Shown piece by piece: positions 1 to 6,714 of a stretch of 12,831 nucleotides of DNA; within the stretch, counting starts at the first letter, position 1; each line of letters begins with the position of its first letter. The position numbers were made by a program, and so were the translations under genes. Below the pieces are notes generated by a model. It did not search any database. It worked only from the letters and a program-made list of their open reading frames with translations, and had not been told where the DNA came from. The DNA comes from CAZXBB01 sp964638815 (GTDB taxonomy: Bacteria; Planctomycetota; Phycisphaerae; Phycisphaerales; SM1A02): positions 1 to 12,831 of the forward strand of contig CAZXBB010000247.1 in assembly GCA_964638815.1 (NCBI GenBank), in the 5' to 3' direction.

Positions 1-84
1 GTGCGCGTGCGCGTCCGCGTGCGCGTCCGTGTGCGAGTGCGCGTCCGTGTCCGCGTCCGTGTCCGCGTGCGCGTCCGCGTTTGC
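1..84 (-). repeat. hexanucleotide-type coding repeat (Ala-Asp / Ala-His)
   Basis: Seen on the minus strand as repeated GAC GCG, CAC GCG and GAC ACG codons, coding alternating Ala/Thr with Asp/His and one Ser, in the tail of the NYN-domain protein. Stretches alternate strictly between purine and pyrimidine (for example bases 1-14), which is a Z-DNA-prone pattern. The repeat touches the window edge, so its full length is unknown. Confidence 0.8.
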
Positions 85-777
85 GGCCGCGTCCGCCAGT
101 CTCGCCTCCTCGACCATCCGCGTTGCCTCCGCCACGAGGTCGGGCGGCAGTACCGGTTCCGGGGGTTCCGGGTGCTTCGCCGGGCCGGGGGGCGGTGCGG
201 GTGCTTGCGGGGGTTCGTGACCGGTCGTTTCCGGAACTGCGGGCGGTGGCAGAACAGGCTCGGGTGGCGGAAGGAAGGCCGCGACGTCGTCCGCGTCCGT
301 GATGTCGAAGACCGAGAGCCAGCGGTCCACCTGCTCGTCCGACAGCGTCCCGGCGGGCTTCGGTCGTCCGGGCTGCCGCGTCGGGCCCTTGCCGGCCGCC
401 CGGTGATCGAGCGCGATGAGCCGCAGGAACGCTTCCGAGCGCATCGTCGCGCACCGTCGCCTCCGGGCCTCGCGCGCGACCGCACGGTCGGAGGACACCA
501 CCGTCAGGCGGCGCGGGCTGGTGGACTTGCGGACCAGCCGTACGATCACGTCGTCGGCCGTCTCGCCGCCGCCGGCATAACGGATGCTGACCGGTCCCGC
601 GCCGCGCATCGGGGCGCCGGGCGAGGGGGTGCCGTCGCACACCAGGGTGACCCGGTCGAATCGGAAGCGGCTCTGCCGGATCAGGTCCACCAGGTCCTGC
701 GTGTCGATACCCGCGATATCCGACGGCAGGACGCCGACGACGTGCAGGACGTTGTACGTGTCGATGATGAGGGGCAT
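1..777 (-). CDS. YacP/Rae1-like NYN-domain RNase, C-terminus cut by window edge
   Basis: Reading the minus strand from ATG at 777 gives 259 codons with no stop up to base 1, so the C-terminus is missing. Residues 1-150 match the YacP (DUF901) NYN/PIN-like fold: IIDTYNVLH (4-12, with D6 and N9), LVCDG (45-49), GGGETADD (69-76) and VVSSDRAV (93-100) hold the acidic metal-binding residues. In Bacillus the family member Rae1 is a ribosome-associated endoribonuclease cutting mRNA in the A site; a similar role here is inference. A proline-rich linker follows (about residues 170-218), then an Ala-Asp/Ala-His dipeptide tail from about 232. It is divergent from rpsU with 131 bases between the starts. 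No clear Shine-Dalgarno precedes the ATG. The family assignment is firm; the role of the tail is unknown. Confidence 0.85.
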   Translation of the reverse strand, partial: MPLIIDTYNVLHVVGVLPSDIAGIDTQDLVDLIRQSRFRFDRVTLVCDGTPSPGAPMRGAGPVSIRYAGGGETADDVIVRLVRKSTSPRRLTVVSSDRAVAREARRRRCATMRSEAFLRLIALDHRAAGKGPTRQPGRPKPAGTLSDEQVDRWLSVFDITDADDVAAFLPPPEPVLPPPAVPETTGHEPPQAPAPPPGPAKHPEPPEPVLPPDLVAEATRMVEEARLADAAANADAHADTDADTDAHSHTDAHADAHAH

Positions 778-822
778 GGAGCAGGACCTGTCGCGGCGAC
801 CCGCCGCTCGGCTCGCGTCCGG

Positions 823-851
823 TTGCCAACCCCCATCGTATCCGCTCTAAT
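823..851 (+). promoter_or_regulatory. sigma70-type promoter of rpsU
   Basis: TTGCCA at 823-828 (5/6 of the -35 consensus) and TCTAAT at 846-851 (5/6 of the -10 consensus) are separated by an ideal 17 bases. Transcription would start near 858, giving a leader of about 50 bases before the rpsU ATG. It lies in the short divergent spacer between the NYN gene and rpsU. Prediction by eye only. Confidence 0.6.
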
Positions 852-908
852 ACCCGGCTCGATTCACCCCGCGACCCCTCTTTCCCCCTCCCGGTTCCGA
901 GGCCATAT

Positions 909-1277
<369 letters not shown>

Positions 1278-1471
1278 CGATGATCCACACGCCACGCGAA
1301 GACGCCGTTGACACCACCCGGCGGGTTTGCGCGGCAGCGACCCCTCACACTGCGACTTCAGACCGGGCCGGCCATCGAGCCGACGCCTGAGGCTGGTCTT
1401 GCATCCCGAGAGCCCCCCCGGCCCCCGCCGGCCTGCGGCGAAACACGGACCGAAAGCTGGAGAGTCTCAAC

Positions 1472-4036
1472 GTGAACGCACTTACTCTTGCCGACATGTC
1501 GCAGGTCTTCGGTGACGCCTGGCCGTACGTCTTCGGCCCCGTCGGCGCCGTGCTCGCGCTCGTCTCGGCGTTCGTCTTCAGCCGGGGCGTGATGAGCCAG
1601 TCGGAAGGCGATGAGCGAATGGTCGAGATCGCGTCCGCGGTGCGGTCCGGAGCGATGGCGTACCTCGCCCGGCAGTACAAGGTCGTGGCGGGCGTCTTCG
1701 TGATCCTCGTCATCATCCTCGTCGTGCTCGGGCTGCTGGGCATCCAGCCGCCGGCCTCCGCGATCGGCGTTCCGATCGCCGGCCTCCTCTCCGGTCTCTG
1801 CGGCTGGTTCGGAATGAAGATGGCGACCAACGCCTCCGCCCGGACCACCTTCGCCGCCAAGCGATCGCTCAACGACGGTCTTCGCGTGGCGTTCCGCGCC
1901 GGCGCGGTGATGGGCCTCGTCGTCGTCGGCTTCGCGCTCCTCGACGTCTCGGCGTGGTTCTTCGTCTGGAACACCATCGGCGGCGAGATGAGCCTGGTCG
2001 ACATCACGACGGTCATGCTGAGCTTCGGGATGGGCGCCTCGACGCAGGCGCTCTTCGCCCGCGTGGGCGGCGGCATCTACACGAAGGCCGCCGACGTCGG
2101 TGCGGACCTCGTCGGCAAGGTCGAAGCCGGCATTCCCGAGGACGACGCCCGCAACCCGGCGACGATCGCGGACAATGTCGGCGACAACGTCGGCGACGTC
2201 GCGGGCATGGGGGCCGACCTCTACGAGTCGTACTACGGGTCGATCCTCGCCTCGATGGCGCTCGGGGCCGCGGCGGCGATCAGCATGGGCGCCGAATCCG
2301 CCGCGGCGGGCGTGAAGCTCGCGGTGGCGCCGATCGCGCTCGCCGGCCTCGGCATCATCTGCTCGCTCATCGGGGTGTTCGTCGTCCGGGCGAAGGAGGA
2401 CGCCTCGTTCAGCCAGCTCCTCAAAAGCCTGCACATGGGCGTGTGGACGGCGTCCGGTCTGATCGCGGTCGCCGCGCTGGTGCTGCTTCGCGTGCTGTTC
2501 GGCAGCGTCGAAGCGGTGAGCTGGTTCGGCATCTGGGGCGCGATCATCGTCGGCCTCATCGCGGGCCTCGTCATCGCGTTCGCGACGGAGTATTACACGA
2601 GCTACGAGCACAAGCCCACGCAGTTGATCTCCGAGCAGGCCAAGACCGGACCGGCGACCGTCATCATCTCGGGCATCGCCGTCGGCATGATCTCGACCTG
2701 GGTGCCGATCGCGACGATCGTGCTGGCGATCACCCTCGCGTTCTCGTTCGCAGGCGGCGCGGAGAACTTCCTGCTCGGTCTCTACGGCGTGGGCATCGCC
2801 GCGGTGGGCATGCTGTCCACGCTCGGCATCACGCTCGCCACCGACGCCTATGGCCCGATCGCCGATAACGCGGGCGGCAACGCGGAGATGTCGGGCCAGC
2901 CCCCGATCGTGCGCGAACGCACCGACATGCTCGACTCGCTGGGCAACACGACGGCGGCGACGGGCAAGGGTTTCGCCATCGGCTCGGCGGCCCTGACGGC
3001 GATGGCGCTGCTCGCGGCCTACGTGTCGGTGGTTCAGACGAGCCTCGATCGCCAGCTCACGCGCGACGTCGATCACGACGCCCTCCGCACGAAGAGCAGC
3101 CTCCCCTACGTCGCCGAGTACCGCGGCAACGGTACGTTCGTCGTCGCCAGCGACGACGTGGAGCACCGGCTCTTCGGCGCCCTCGCGATCACGAGCGAGA
3201 CCGTCGTCCGCAAGCTCGACCGCGGGCTGAGTGTCGGCGATACGTTCGGCTTCGCGGGTGGTTTCGACCCCGACACCAACGCGTACAAGGCGACGGCGAA
3301 CGTCGAAGGCGGGCCCCTCGAGTTCGACCTCGCGCCGACCGATCGGGCTGAGATCGAGCAGATCCTCGCGTACTACAACGTCACGCTGATGAACCCTCGC
3401 GTGCTCGGGGGCATCTTCCTGGGCGTGCTCCTCGCCTTCGTGTTCTGCGCGATGACGATGCAGGCCGTGGGCCGCGCCGCGTACCGCATGATGAACGAAT
3501 GCCGGCGCCAGTTCGGCATCATGAAGGAGGCGTTCCGCAGGGATGGCATGAGCGAGGAAGACATCGCGGACCCGATGTCGTGGCCCATGAAGGTCATGGC
3601 GGACGGCCACCAGTATCCGGATTATGCCGAGTGCGTCGCCATCTCGACGGCCGGCGCGCAGCGAGAAATGGTCGTGCCATCGCTCATGGCGATCATCGTC
3701 CCGATCGTCGTTGGTCTCCTCCTCGGCGTCGGCGGCGTGATGGGTCTGCTCGTCGGCGGGCTCACGTCCGGTTTCGCGGTCGCCATCTACATGGCGAACG
3801 CCGGCGGGGCGTGGGACAACGCAAAGAAGTACATCGAGAAGGGGCACCATGGCGGCAAGGGCTCCGCCGCGCACAAGGCGGCCGTCGTGGGCGACACCGT
3901 CGGCGATCCGTTCAAGGACACGTCGGGACCCTCGCTCAACATCCTCATCAAGCTCATCGCGATCGTCTCGGTCGTCTTTGCCGGGCTCGTGGTCAAGTTC
4001 AGCCCGGCGATCTCGGCCGCGATCGGTCTCGGATAG
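1472..4036 (+). CDS. hppA: K+-stimulated membrane pyrophosphatase (ion-translocating)
   Basis: This integral membrane enzyme hydrolyses cytoplasmic PPi and pumps H+ or Na+ outward. Hallmarks are DVGADLVGKVE (208-218) followed by the Asp-rich DNVGDNVGDVAG, DNAGGNAEMSG, and the C-terminal DTVGDPFKDTSGPS (from 808). About 16 hydrophobic segments are visible. GNTTAATGKG (491-500) has Ala495 and Gly498, where K+-independent enzymes have Lys and Thr, so this belongs to the K+-requiring class; H+ versus Na+ cannot be fixed by eye. At 854 residues it is long for the family (about 650-800). The extra length is a hydrophilic insertion of about 100 residues (roughly 525-635) between the helix after the GNTT motif and NPRVLGGIFLG, a loop expected outside the cytoplasm. 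The start is GTG 1472, with GGAG at 1459-1462 upstream. rsfS follows after 9 bases. Confidence 0.97.
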   Translation: MNALTLADMSQVFGDAWPYVFGPVGAVLALVSAFVFSRGVMSQSEGDERMVEIASAVRSGAMAYLARQYKVVAGVFVILVIILVVLGLLGIQPPASAIGVPIAGLLSGLCGWFGMKMATNASARTTFAAKRSLNDGLRVAFRAGAVMGLVVVGFALLDVSAWFFVWNTIGGEMSLVDITTVMLSFGMGASTQALFARVGGGIYTKAADVGADLVGKVEAGIPEDDARNPATIADNVGDNVGDVAGMGADLYESYYGSILASMALGAAAAISMGAESAAAGVKLAVAPIALAGLGIICSLIGVFVVRAKEDASFSQLLKSLHMGVWTASGLIAVAALVLLRVLFGSVEAVSWFGIWGAIIVGLIAGLVIAFATEYYTSYEHKPTQLISEQAKTGPATVIISGIAVGMISTWVPIATIVLAITLAFSFAGGAENFLLGLYGVGIAAVGMLSTLGITLATDAYGPIADNAGGNAEMSGQPPIVRERTDMLDSLGNTTAATGKGFAIGSAALTAMALLAAYVSVVQTSLDRQLTRDVDHDALRTKSSLPYVAEYRGNGTFVVASDDVEHRLFGALAITSETVVRKLDRGLSVGDTFGFAGGFDPDTNAYKATANVEGGPLEFDLAPTDRAEIEQILAYYNVTLMNPRVLGGIFLGVLLAFVFCAMTMQAVGRAAYRMMNECRRQFGIMKEAFRRDGMSEEDIADPMSWPMKVMADGHQYPDYAECVAISTAGAQREMVVPSLMAIIVPIVVGLLLGVGGVMGLLVGGLTSGFAVAIYMANAGGAWDNAKKYIEKGHHGGKGSAAHKAAVVGDTVGDPFKDTSGPSLNILIKLIAIVSVVFAGLVVKFSPAISAAIGLG

Positions 4037-4045
4037 CGGGTCCGC

Positions 4046-4429
4046 ATGACGCAGACGTTCACCCAGGGCGATCCCCGCAAGCTGCTCGAATTCGCGGTCG
4101 AGGCCGCGCGGCTCATGGCGGATCGCCATTGCGAGGACGTTCGTCTCCTCGATGTCCGCGGCCTCAGCCACGTCTGCGATTACGTGCTGATCGGATCGGG
4201 CACCAGCGACCAGCAGATGAGGTCCGTCGCGCGCGAGCTCGAGAGCCTCGGCGCGGAGCACGAGAACCCGAGTTTCCGGTCGAACCACGACACGGCCGTG
4301 ACGTGGGTCGTCGTCGATTTCGTCGACGTCGTGGCCCACCTCTTCGAGCCGGGCCAGCGAGCCTACTACGACCTCGAGGGGCTCTGGAGCGACGCCCCGA
4401 TCGTCGCCTGGGAGCGGCCCGCCTCATGA
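4046..4429 (+). CDS. rsfS: ribosome silencing factor RsfS (Iojap family)
   Basis: RsfS binds uL14 on the 50S subunit and blocks subunit joining, lowering translation in starvation or stationary phase. The 127 residues fit the family length. Matching signatures are the N-terminal AARLMADRHCEDVRLLDVRG, DYVLIGSGTSDQQMR, the Trp-Val-Val-Val-Asp-Phe strand, and the C-terminal AHLFEPGQRAYYDLEGLWSD. ATG 4046 lies 9 bases after the hppA stop without a clear Shine-Dalgarno, so the two are probably co-transcribed and perhaps translationally coupled. In many bacteria rsfS sits beside nadD; the hppA linkage here is different. Identity is firm. Confidence 0.96.
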   Translation: MTQTFTQGDPRKLLEFAVEAARLMADRHCEDVRLLDVRGLSHVCDYVLIGSGTSDQQMRSVARELESLGAEHENPSFRSNHDTAVTWVVVDFVDVVAHLFEPGQRAYYDLEGLWSDAPIVAWERPAS

Positions 4430-4440
4430 GTGATTCGGGG

Positions 4441-4484
4441 TGGCCCGCATGATGCATGGCTCGCTTCATGGATAATGCGGGCTA
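4441..4484 (+). promoter_or_regulatory. stem-loop and possible -10 element upstream of panD
   Basis: TGGCCCGCAT (4441-4450) pairs with ATGCGGGCTA (4475-4484) over 10 bases with a single G.U, leaving a 24-base loop. GATAAT at 4471-4476 (5/6 of a -10 box) overlaps the right arm, but no convincing -35 lies 16-18 bases upstream. The panD ATG is 10 bases after the stem, and no Shine-Dalgarno is visible. It could be a leader structure, an rsfS 3' end without a T-run, or chance. Confidence 0.35.
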
Positions 4485-4494
4485 GAATTCCGCC

Positions 4495-4926
4495 ATGTTG
4501 CGCGAAGCCCTCTTTGCGAAGATCCACCACGCCGTCGTCACGGAGTGCAACCACGAGTACTCCGGGTCGATCACGATCGACCAGGATCTGCTCGACGCCA
4601 CGGGCCTGCTCGCGAACGAGAAGGTCCTCGTGGCCGACTGCGAGAACGGCAACCGGTTCGAGACGTACGTCTTCGCCGGTCCGCGCGGCGGGGGCGGCAT
4701 CGGCGTCAACGGCGCCGCCGCGAACCTCACCCGGGTCGGGCATCGCGTGCTCGTGATGTCGTTCTGCCGGCTGACGACCGAGGAGATGGCGACGCACCGG
4801 CCGAAGGTCATCGTGTGCGATCGCGAGAACCGGGTGGCGGAGGCCTTCGCCTACGAGGCCGCCGGCAGCCTCACGAGCGTCATCGCCCGGAACCCGCGCC
4901 CCTCGCGCGCGAACTTGCGCTCGTAG
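4495..4926 (+). CDS. panD: aspartate 1-decarboxylase proenzyme
   Basis: PanD converts L-aspartate to beta-alanine for pantothenate and coenzyme A synthesis. It is made as a zymogen that self-cleaves at a Gly-Ser bond to create a pyruvoyl cofactor. Here the bond is Gly24-Ser25 in EYSGSITIDQDLLD. Lys9, His11, Tyr22, Arg54 and Tyr58 (NRFETY) and Asn72 (NGAAA) are all at the positions known from the E. coli enzyme. The conserved core ends with KVIVCDRENRV; the last 30 or so residues are unconserved tail. The protein is 143 residues, slightly longer than usual (about 120-130). The 3' end overlaps the convergent trmB by 76 bases. ATG 4495 gives a canonical N-terminus, though no Shine-Dalgarno is apparent. 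Confidence 0.97.
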   Translation: MLREALFAKIHHAVVTECNHEYSGSITIDQDLLDATGLLANEKVLVADCENGNRFETYVFAGPRGGGGIGVNGAAANLTRVGHRVLVMSFCRLTTEEMATHRPKVIVCDRENRVAEAFAYEAAGSLTSVIARNPRPSRANLRS

Positions 4927-5525
4927 TTCGTCCCCACCAGCTCCCCCTCGCCCGACGACGGGGGCGTCTCGAATGGCCGCCGGTCGAAGCGCTCCGCGTG
5001 ACGCGCCGCGTGCTCCTCGTACCACGCCCACAGCGCCTCGTGATCCGTGACGAGACGCAGCTCACCGCCGGGCTCGAGGACGCGGTGGACGTCGTCGAGA
5101 AAGCGGTCCTGCACGACGCGTCGCTTGTGATGCCGCTTCTTCGGCCACGGGTCGGAGAAGTAGAGGTGCACGACGGCGGCGATCGCGGCGGAGCAGCGGT
5201 ACCGCAGGAACTCCGTCGCGTCGGCGTGCAGCATGCGGACGTTGTCGAGACCGCGCCGCCGCATGCGATCCGCGGCGTAGCGGTAGAACTCGCCCGCCCA
5301 CTCGATGCCGAGATGGTTGACGTCGGCGCGCGCCGTCGCCTGCTGGACGAGGAACGTGCCCTTGCCGGAGCCGATCTCGATCTCGAAGCGACGCTCCGGG
5401 TGCGCGAACCACGCACGCGGGTCCACGCGGGTCGCCTCGCGATCGTCCGGCTCGAAGGGCGGCAGCGCGCTCAGCTCGATGCCGTGACCGCCGGTGACGA
5501 GCGGCTTGCCGCGGGAGAGGGTCAC
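4851..5525 (-). CDS. trmB: tRNA (guanine-N7-)-methyltransferase
   Basis: TrmB makes m7G46 in the tRNA variable loop using S-adenosylmethionine. The 224 residues contain the SAM loop EIEIGSGKGTFL (48-59), GIEWAGEFYRYA with the acidic Glu75, the family signature FSDPWPKKRHHKRR (123-136), LVTDHEALWAWYEE, and a C-terminal GTNYERKFAREG that matches the substrate-binding T-x-[FY]-E-x-K-F motif. The start is GTG 5525, preceded by GGAGG with 7-base spacing. It overlaps the stop of the upstream nitroreductase as GTGA, a classic coupling arrangement. The stop is TAG at 4853-4851, inside the panD tail on the other strand. Longer upstream extensions in this frame are not part of the gene. Confidence 0.96.
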   Translation of the reverse strand: MTLSRGKPLVTGGHGIELSALPPFEPDDREATRVDPRAWFAHPERRFEIEIGSGKGTFLVQQATARADVNHLGIEWAGEFYRYAADRMRRRGLDNVRMLHADATEFLRYRCSAAIAAVVHLYFSDPWPKKRHHKRRVVQDRFLDDVHRVLEPGGELRLVTDHEALWAWYEEHAARHAERFDRRPFETPPSSGEGELVGTNYERKFAREGRGFRAMTLVRLPAAS

Positions 5526-6217
5526 GGGACGTCCTCCCGATCGACGACCATGATCTCGCTCAATGGCTTGCGCCCGATGTCGGGCACTTCGCAATCCTCC
5601 GCCGGGTACCCGACGGGCAGGAGCAGGAACGGCCGCTCGTACTCCGGCCGCCGGAGGATCCGGGCGAGGAACTTCATCGGGCTCGGCGTGTGGGTGAGGG
5701 TCACGAGACCGGCGAGGTGGATCGCCGTGATGAGCATGCCGGTTGCGATGCCGACGGACTCGTTGACGTAATACACCTGGTCGGTTCGCGCTCCGGGGTG
5801 ATCGTCGCGCACGAGCTTGAAGACGACGATCAGCCAGGGCGCGATCTCGAGGAAGGGCTTCCGGTCGTCGGTCCCGAGTGCGTAGAGGTCCCGGAGCCAT
5901 GCCTCGTTCGCGCGGCGCTCGTAGAACGCGCGCTCCTCGTCCTCGGCCGCGACGCGGATCTGGTGCTTGATAGCGGGGTCCTTCACCGCGACGAAGCGCC
6001 ACGGCTGCTTGTTCGCGCCGCTCGGCGCCGTGCCGGCGGTGGCGATGACGGTCTCGATCAGCTCCAGGGGGACGGCGCGATCGGAGAACATGCGGACGGA
6101 CCGGCGCCGCCGCACCACCTCGTGGAAGCGCCGCGCGGCGTCGATCGCGTCGCCGTCGGGCGTGTACGGCTCGTACGGCCGGAAGCCGGGCGACCGTGAT
6201 GTCGGCTCTTCGCGCAC
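5522..6217 (-). CDS. nitroreductase family protein, iodotyrosine-deiodinase-like (FMN)
   Basis: This flavoprotein of 231 residues carries the nitroreductase FMN-binding RRRRSVRMFSD (36-46) and TAPSGANKQPWRF (63-75). It also has YYVNESVGIATG, LTHTPSPMKFL and VPDIGRKPLSEIMVV, which match the iodotyrosine deiodinase (IYD) subgroup. The three lid residues that bind the halotyrosine zwitterion in mammalian IYD (Glu157, Tyr161, Lys182) have equivalents with identical spacing: Glu95, Tyr99 and Lys120. Bacterial homologues can dehalogenate halotyrosines, but the physiological substrate here is unknown. The start is GTG 6217 with AAGGA 7 bases upstream. It lies 18 bases downstream of the zinc-ribbon gene and overlaps trmB by 4 bases, so it is the middle of a three-gene operon. 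Confidence 0.9.
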   Translation of the reverse strand: MREEPTSRSPGFRPYEPYTPDGDAIDAARRFHEVVRRRRSVRMFSDRAVPLELIETVIATAGTAPSGANKQPWRFVAVKDPAIKHQIRVAAEDEERAFYERRANEAWLRDLYALGTDDRKPFLEIAPWLIVVFKLVRDDHPGARTDQVYYVNESVGIATGMLITAIHLAGLVTLTHTPSPMKFLARILRRPEYERPFLLLPVGYPAEDCEVPDIGRKPLSEIMVVDREDVP

Positions 6218-6235
6218 GCCGGTGTCCTTCCGCCG

Positions 6236-6607
6236 CTACCGGGCCGGGGGTTTCCGCCAGTCGTAGTCCGGATCGGCGTGCAGCCGGCCTCCCGCCTGCT
6301 TTGCGCATCGGCGGCAGATCACGGACTCCTCGTGCACCGGGCTCGGCCAACCCGGCTCGCCCGCGCGGTCGAGGGCCGCGCGGTCCTTGTCGTCTTCCCG
6401 GCACATGGCGCACGTGTAGCCTTCGACGAGCGGATCGGCCCCGGCGTTCACGATCTCGTTGTAGGCGACGGCGAGGCACAGCCCGCAGATCACGCGGCCC
6501 TGGTGACCCTCGACGAACGGCACGTCGTCCGTCCACTCGCGCCGGCAGAAGTCGCAGAGGACGTCGGACATCCGGACGTTCGTTTCGTCGGTGCCTGGCT
6601 TGAACAT
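6236..6607 (-). CDS. small protein with two C4 zinc-binding modules (first one ClpX-like)
   Basis: The 123-residue protein has four CxxC knuckles: C18/C21, C41/C44, C66/C69 and C98/C101. The first pair, CDFCRREWTDDVPFVEG followed by VICGLC and AYNEI, has the spacing and hydrophobic pattern of the ClpX N-terminal zinc-binding domain. The second pair (GYTCAMC, SVICRRC) looks like a diverged duplicate with a longer spacer. There is no ATPase, membrane segment or enzymatic motif, so a protein- or nucleic-acid-binding adaptor role is inference. ATG 6607 is used; Met13 (ATG at 6571) just before the first knuckle is an alternative, and neither has a clear Shine-Dalgarno. It is the first gene of the operon with the nitroreductase and trmB. 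Confidence 0.8.
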   Translation of the reverse strand: MFKPGTDETNVRMSDVLCDFCRREWTDDVPFVEGHQGRVICGLCLAVAYNEIVNAGADPLVEGYTCAMCREDDKDRAALDRAGEPGWPSPVHEESVICRRCAKQAGGRLHADPDYDWRKPPAR

Positions 6608-6617
6608 GGTGGGATGA

Positions 6618-6704
6618 TAGCGACGCAGCGACGCAGAGACGACGGGTGCGGAGCCCAGCCCCCGTGTCGCTCCGTCGCTCCGTCGCTGCGTCGCCGCGTC
6701 GCTA
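6618..6704. repeat. octamer-based inverted repeat in divergent spacer
   Basis: The left arm 6618-6642 and right arm 6680-6704 are complementary at 22 of 25 positions, with a 37-base loop. The arms are themselves tandem octamers (GCGACGCA units on the left; GTCGCTCC-type units from about 6665 on the right). The structure fills most of the spacer between the divergent zinc-ribbon and histidine kinase genes and ends 10 bases before the kinase ATG. It may form a cruciform or an RNA hairpin at the start of the kinase message. No clear promoter boxes or Shine-Dalgarno are visible beside it. Confidence 0.7.
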
Positions 6705-6714
6705 AGATTGCTCC

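Noticed and set aside
1308..1313. Perfect TTGACA upstream of hppA
   Set aside because: No -10-like hexamer lies 16-18 bases downstream; that stretch is GC-rich.
1358..4339. 993-codon minus-strand open frame opposite hppA and rsfS
   Set aside because: It is an antisense shadow rich in Arg, Asp, His and Glu caused by high GC at third codon positions; the plus strand carries clear HppA and RsfS.
5526..6536. N-terminal extension of the trmB frame
   Set aside because: It is Arg-rich and runs across the nitroreductase; GTG 5525 has a well-spaced GGAGG and the GTGA overlap.
6618..6704. Octamer array as a CRISPR
   Set aside because: The units are contiguous without unique spacers, and no cas genes are present.
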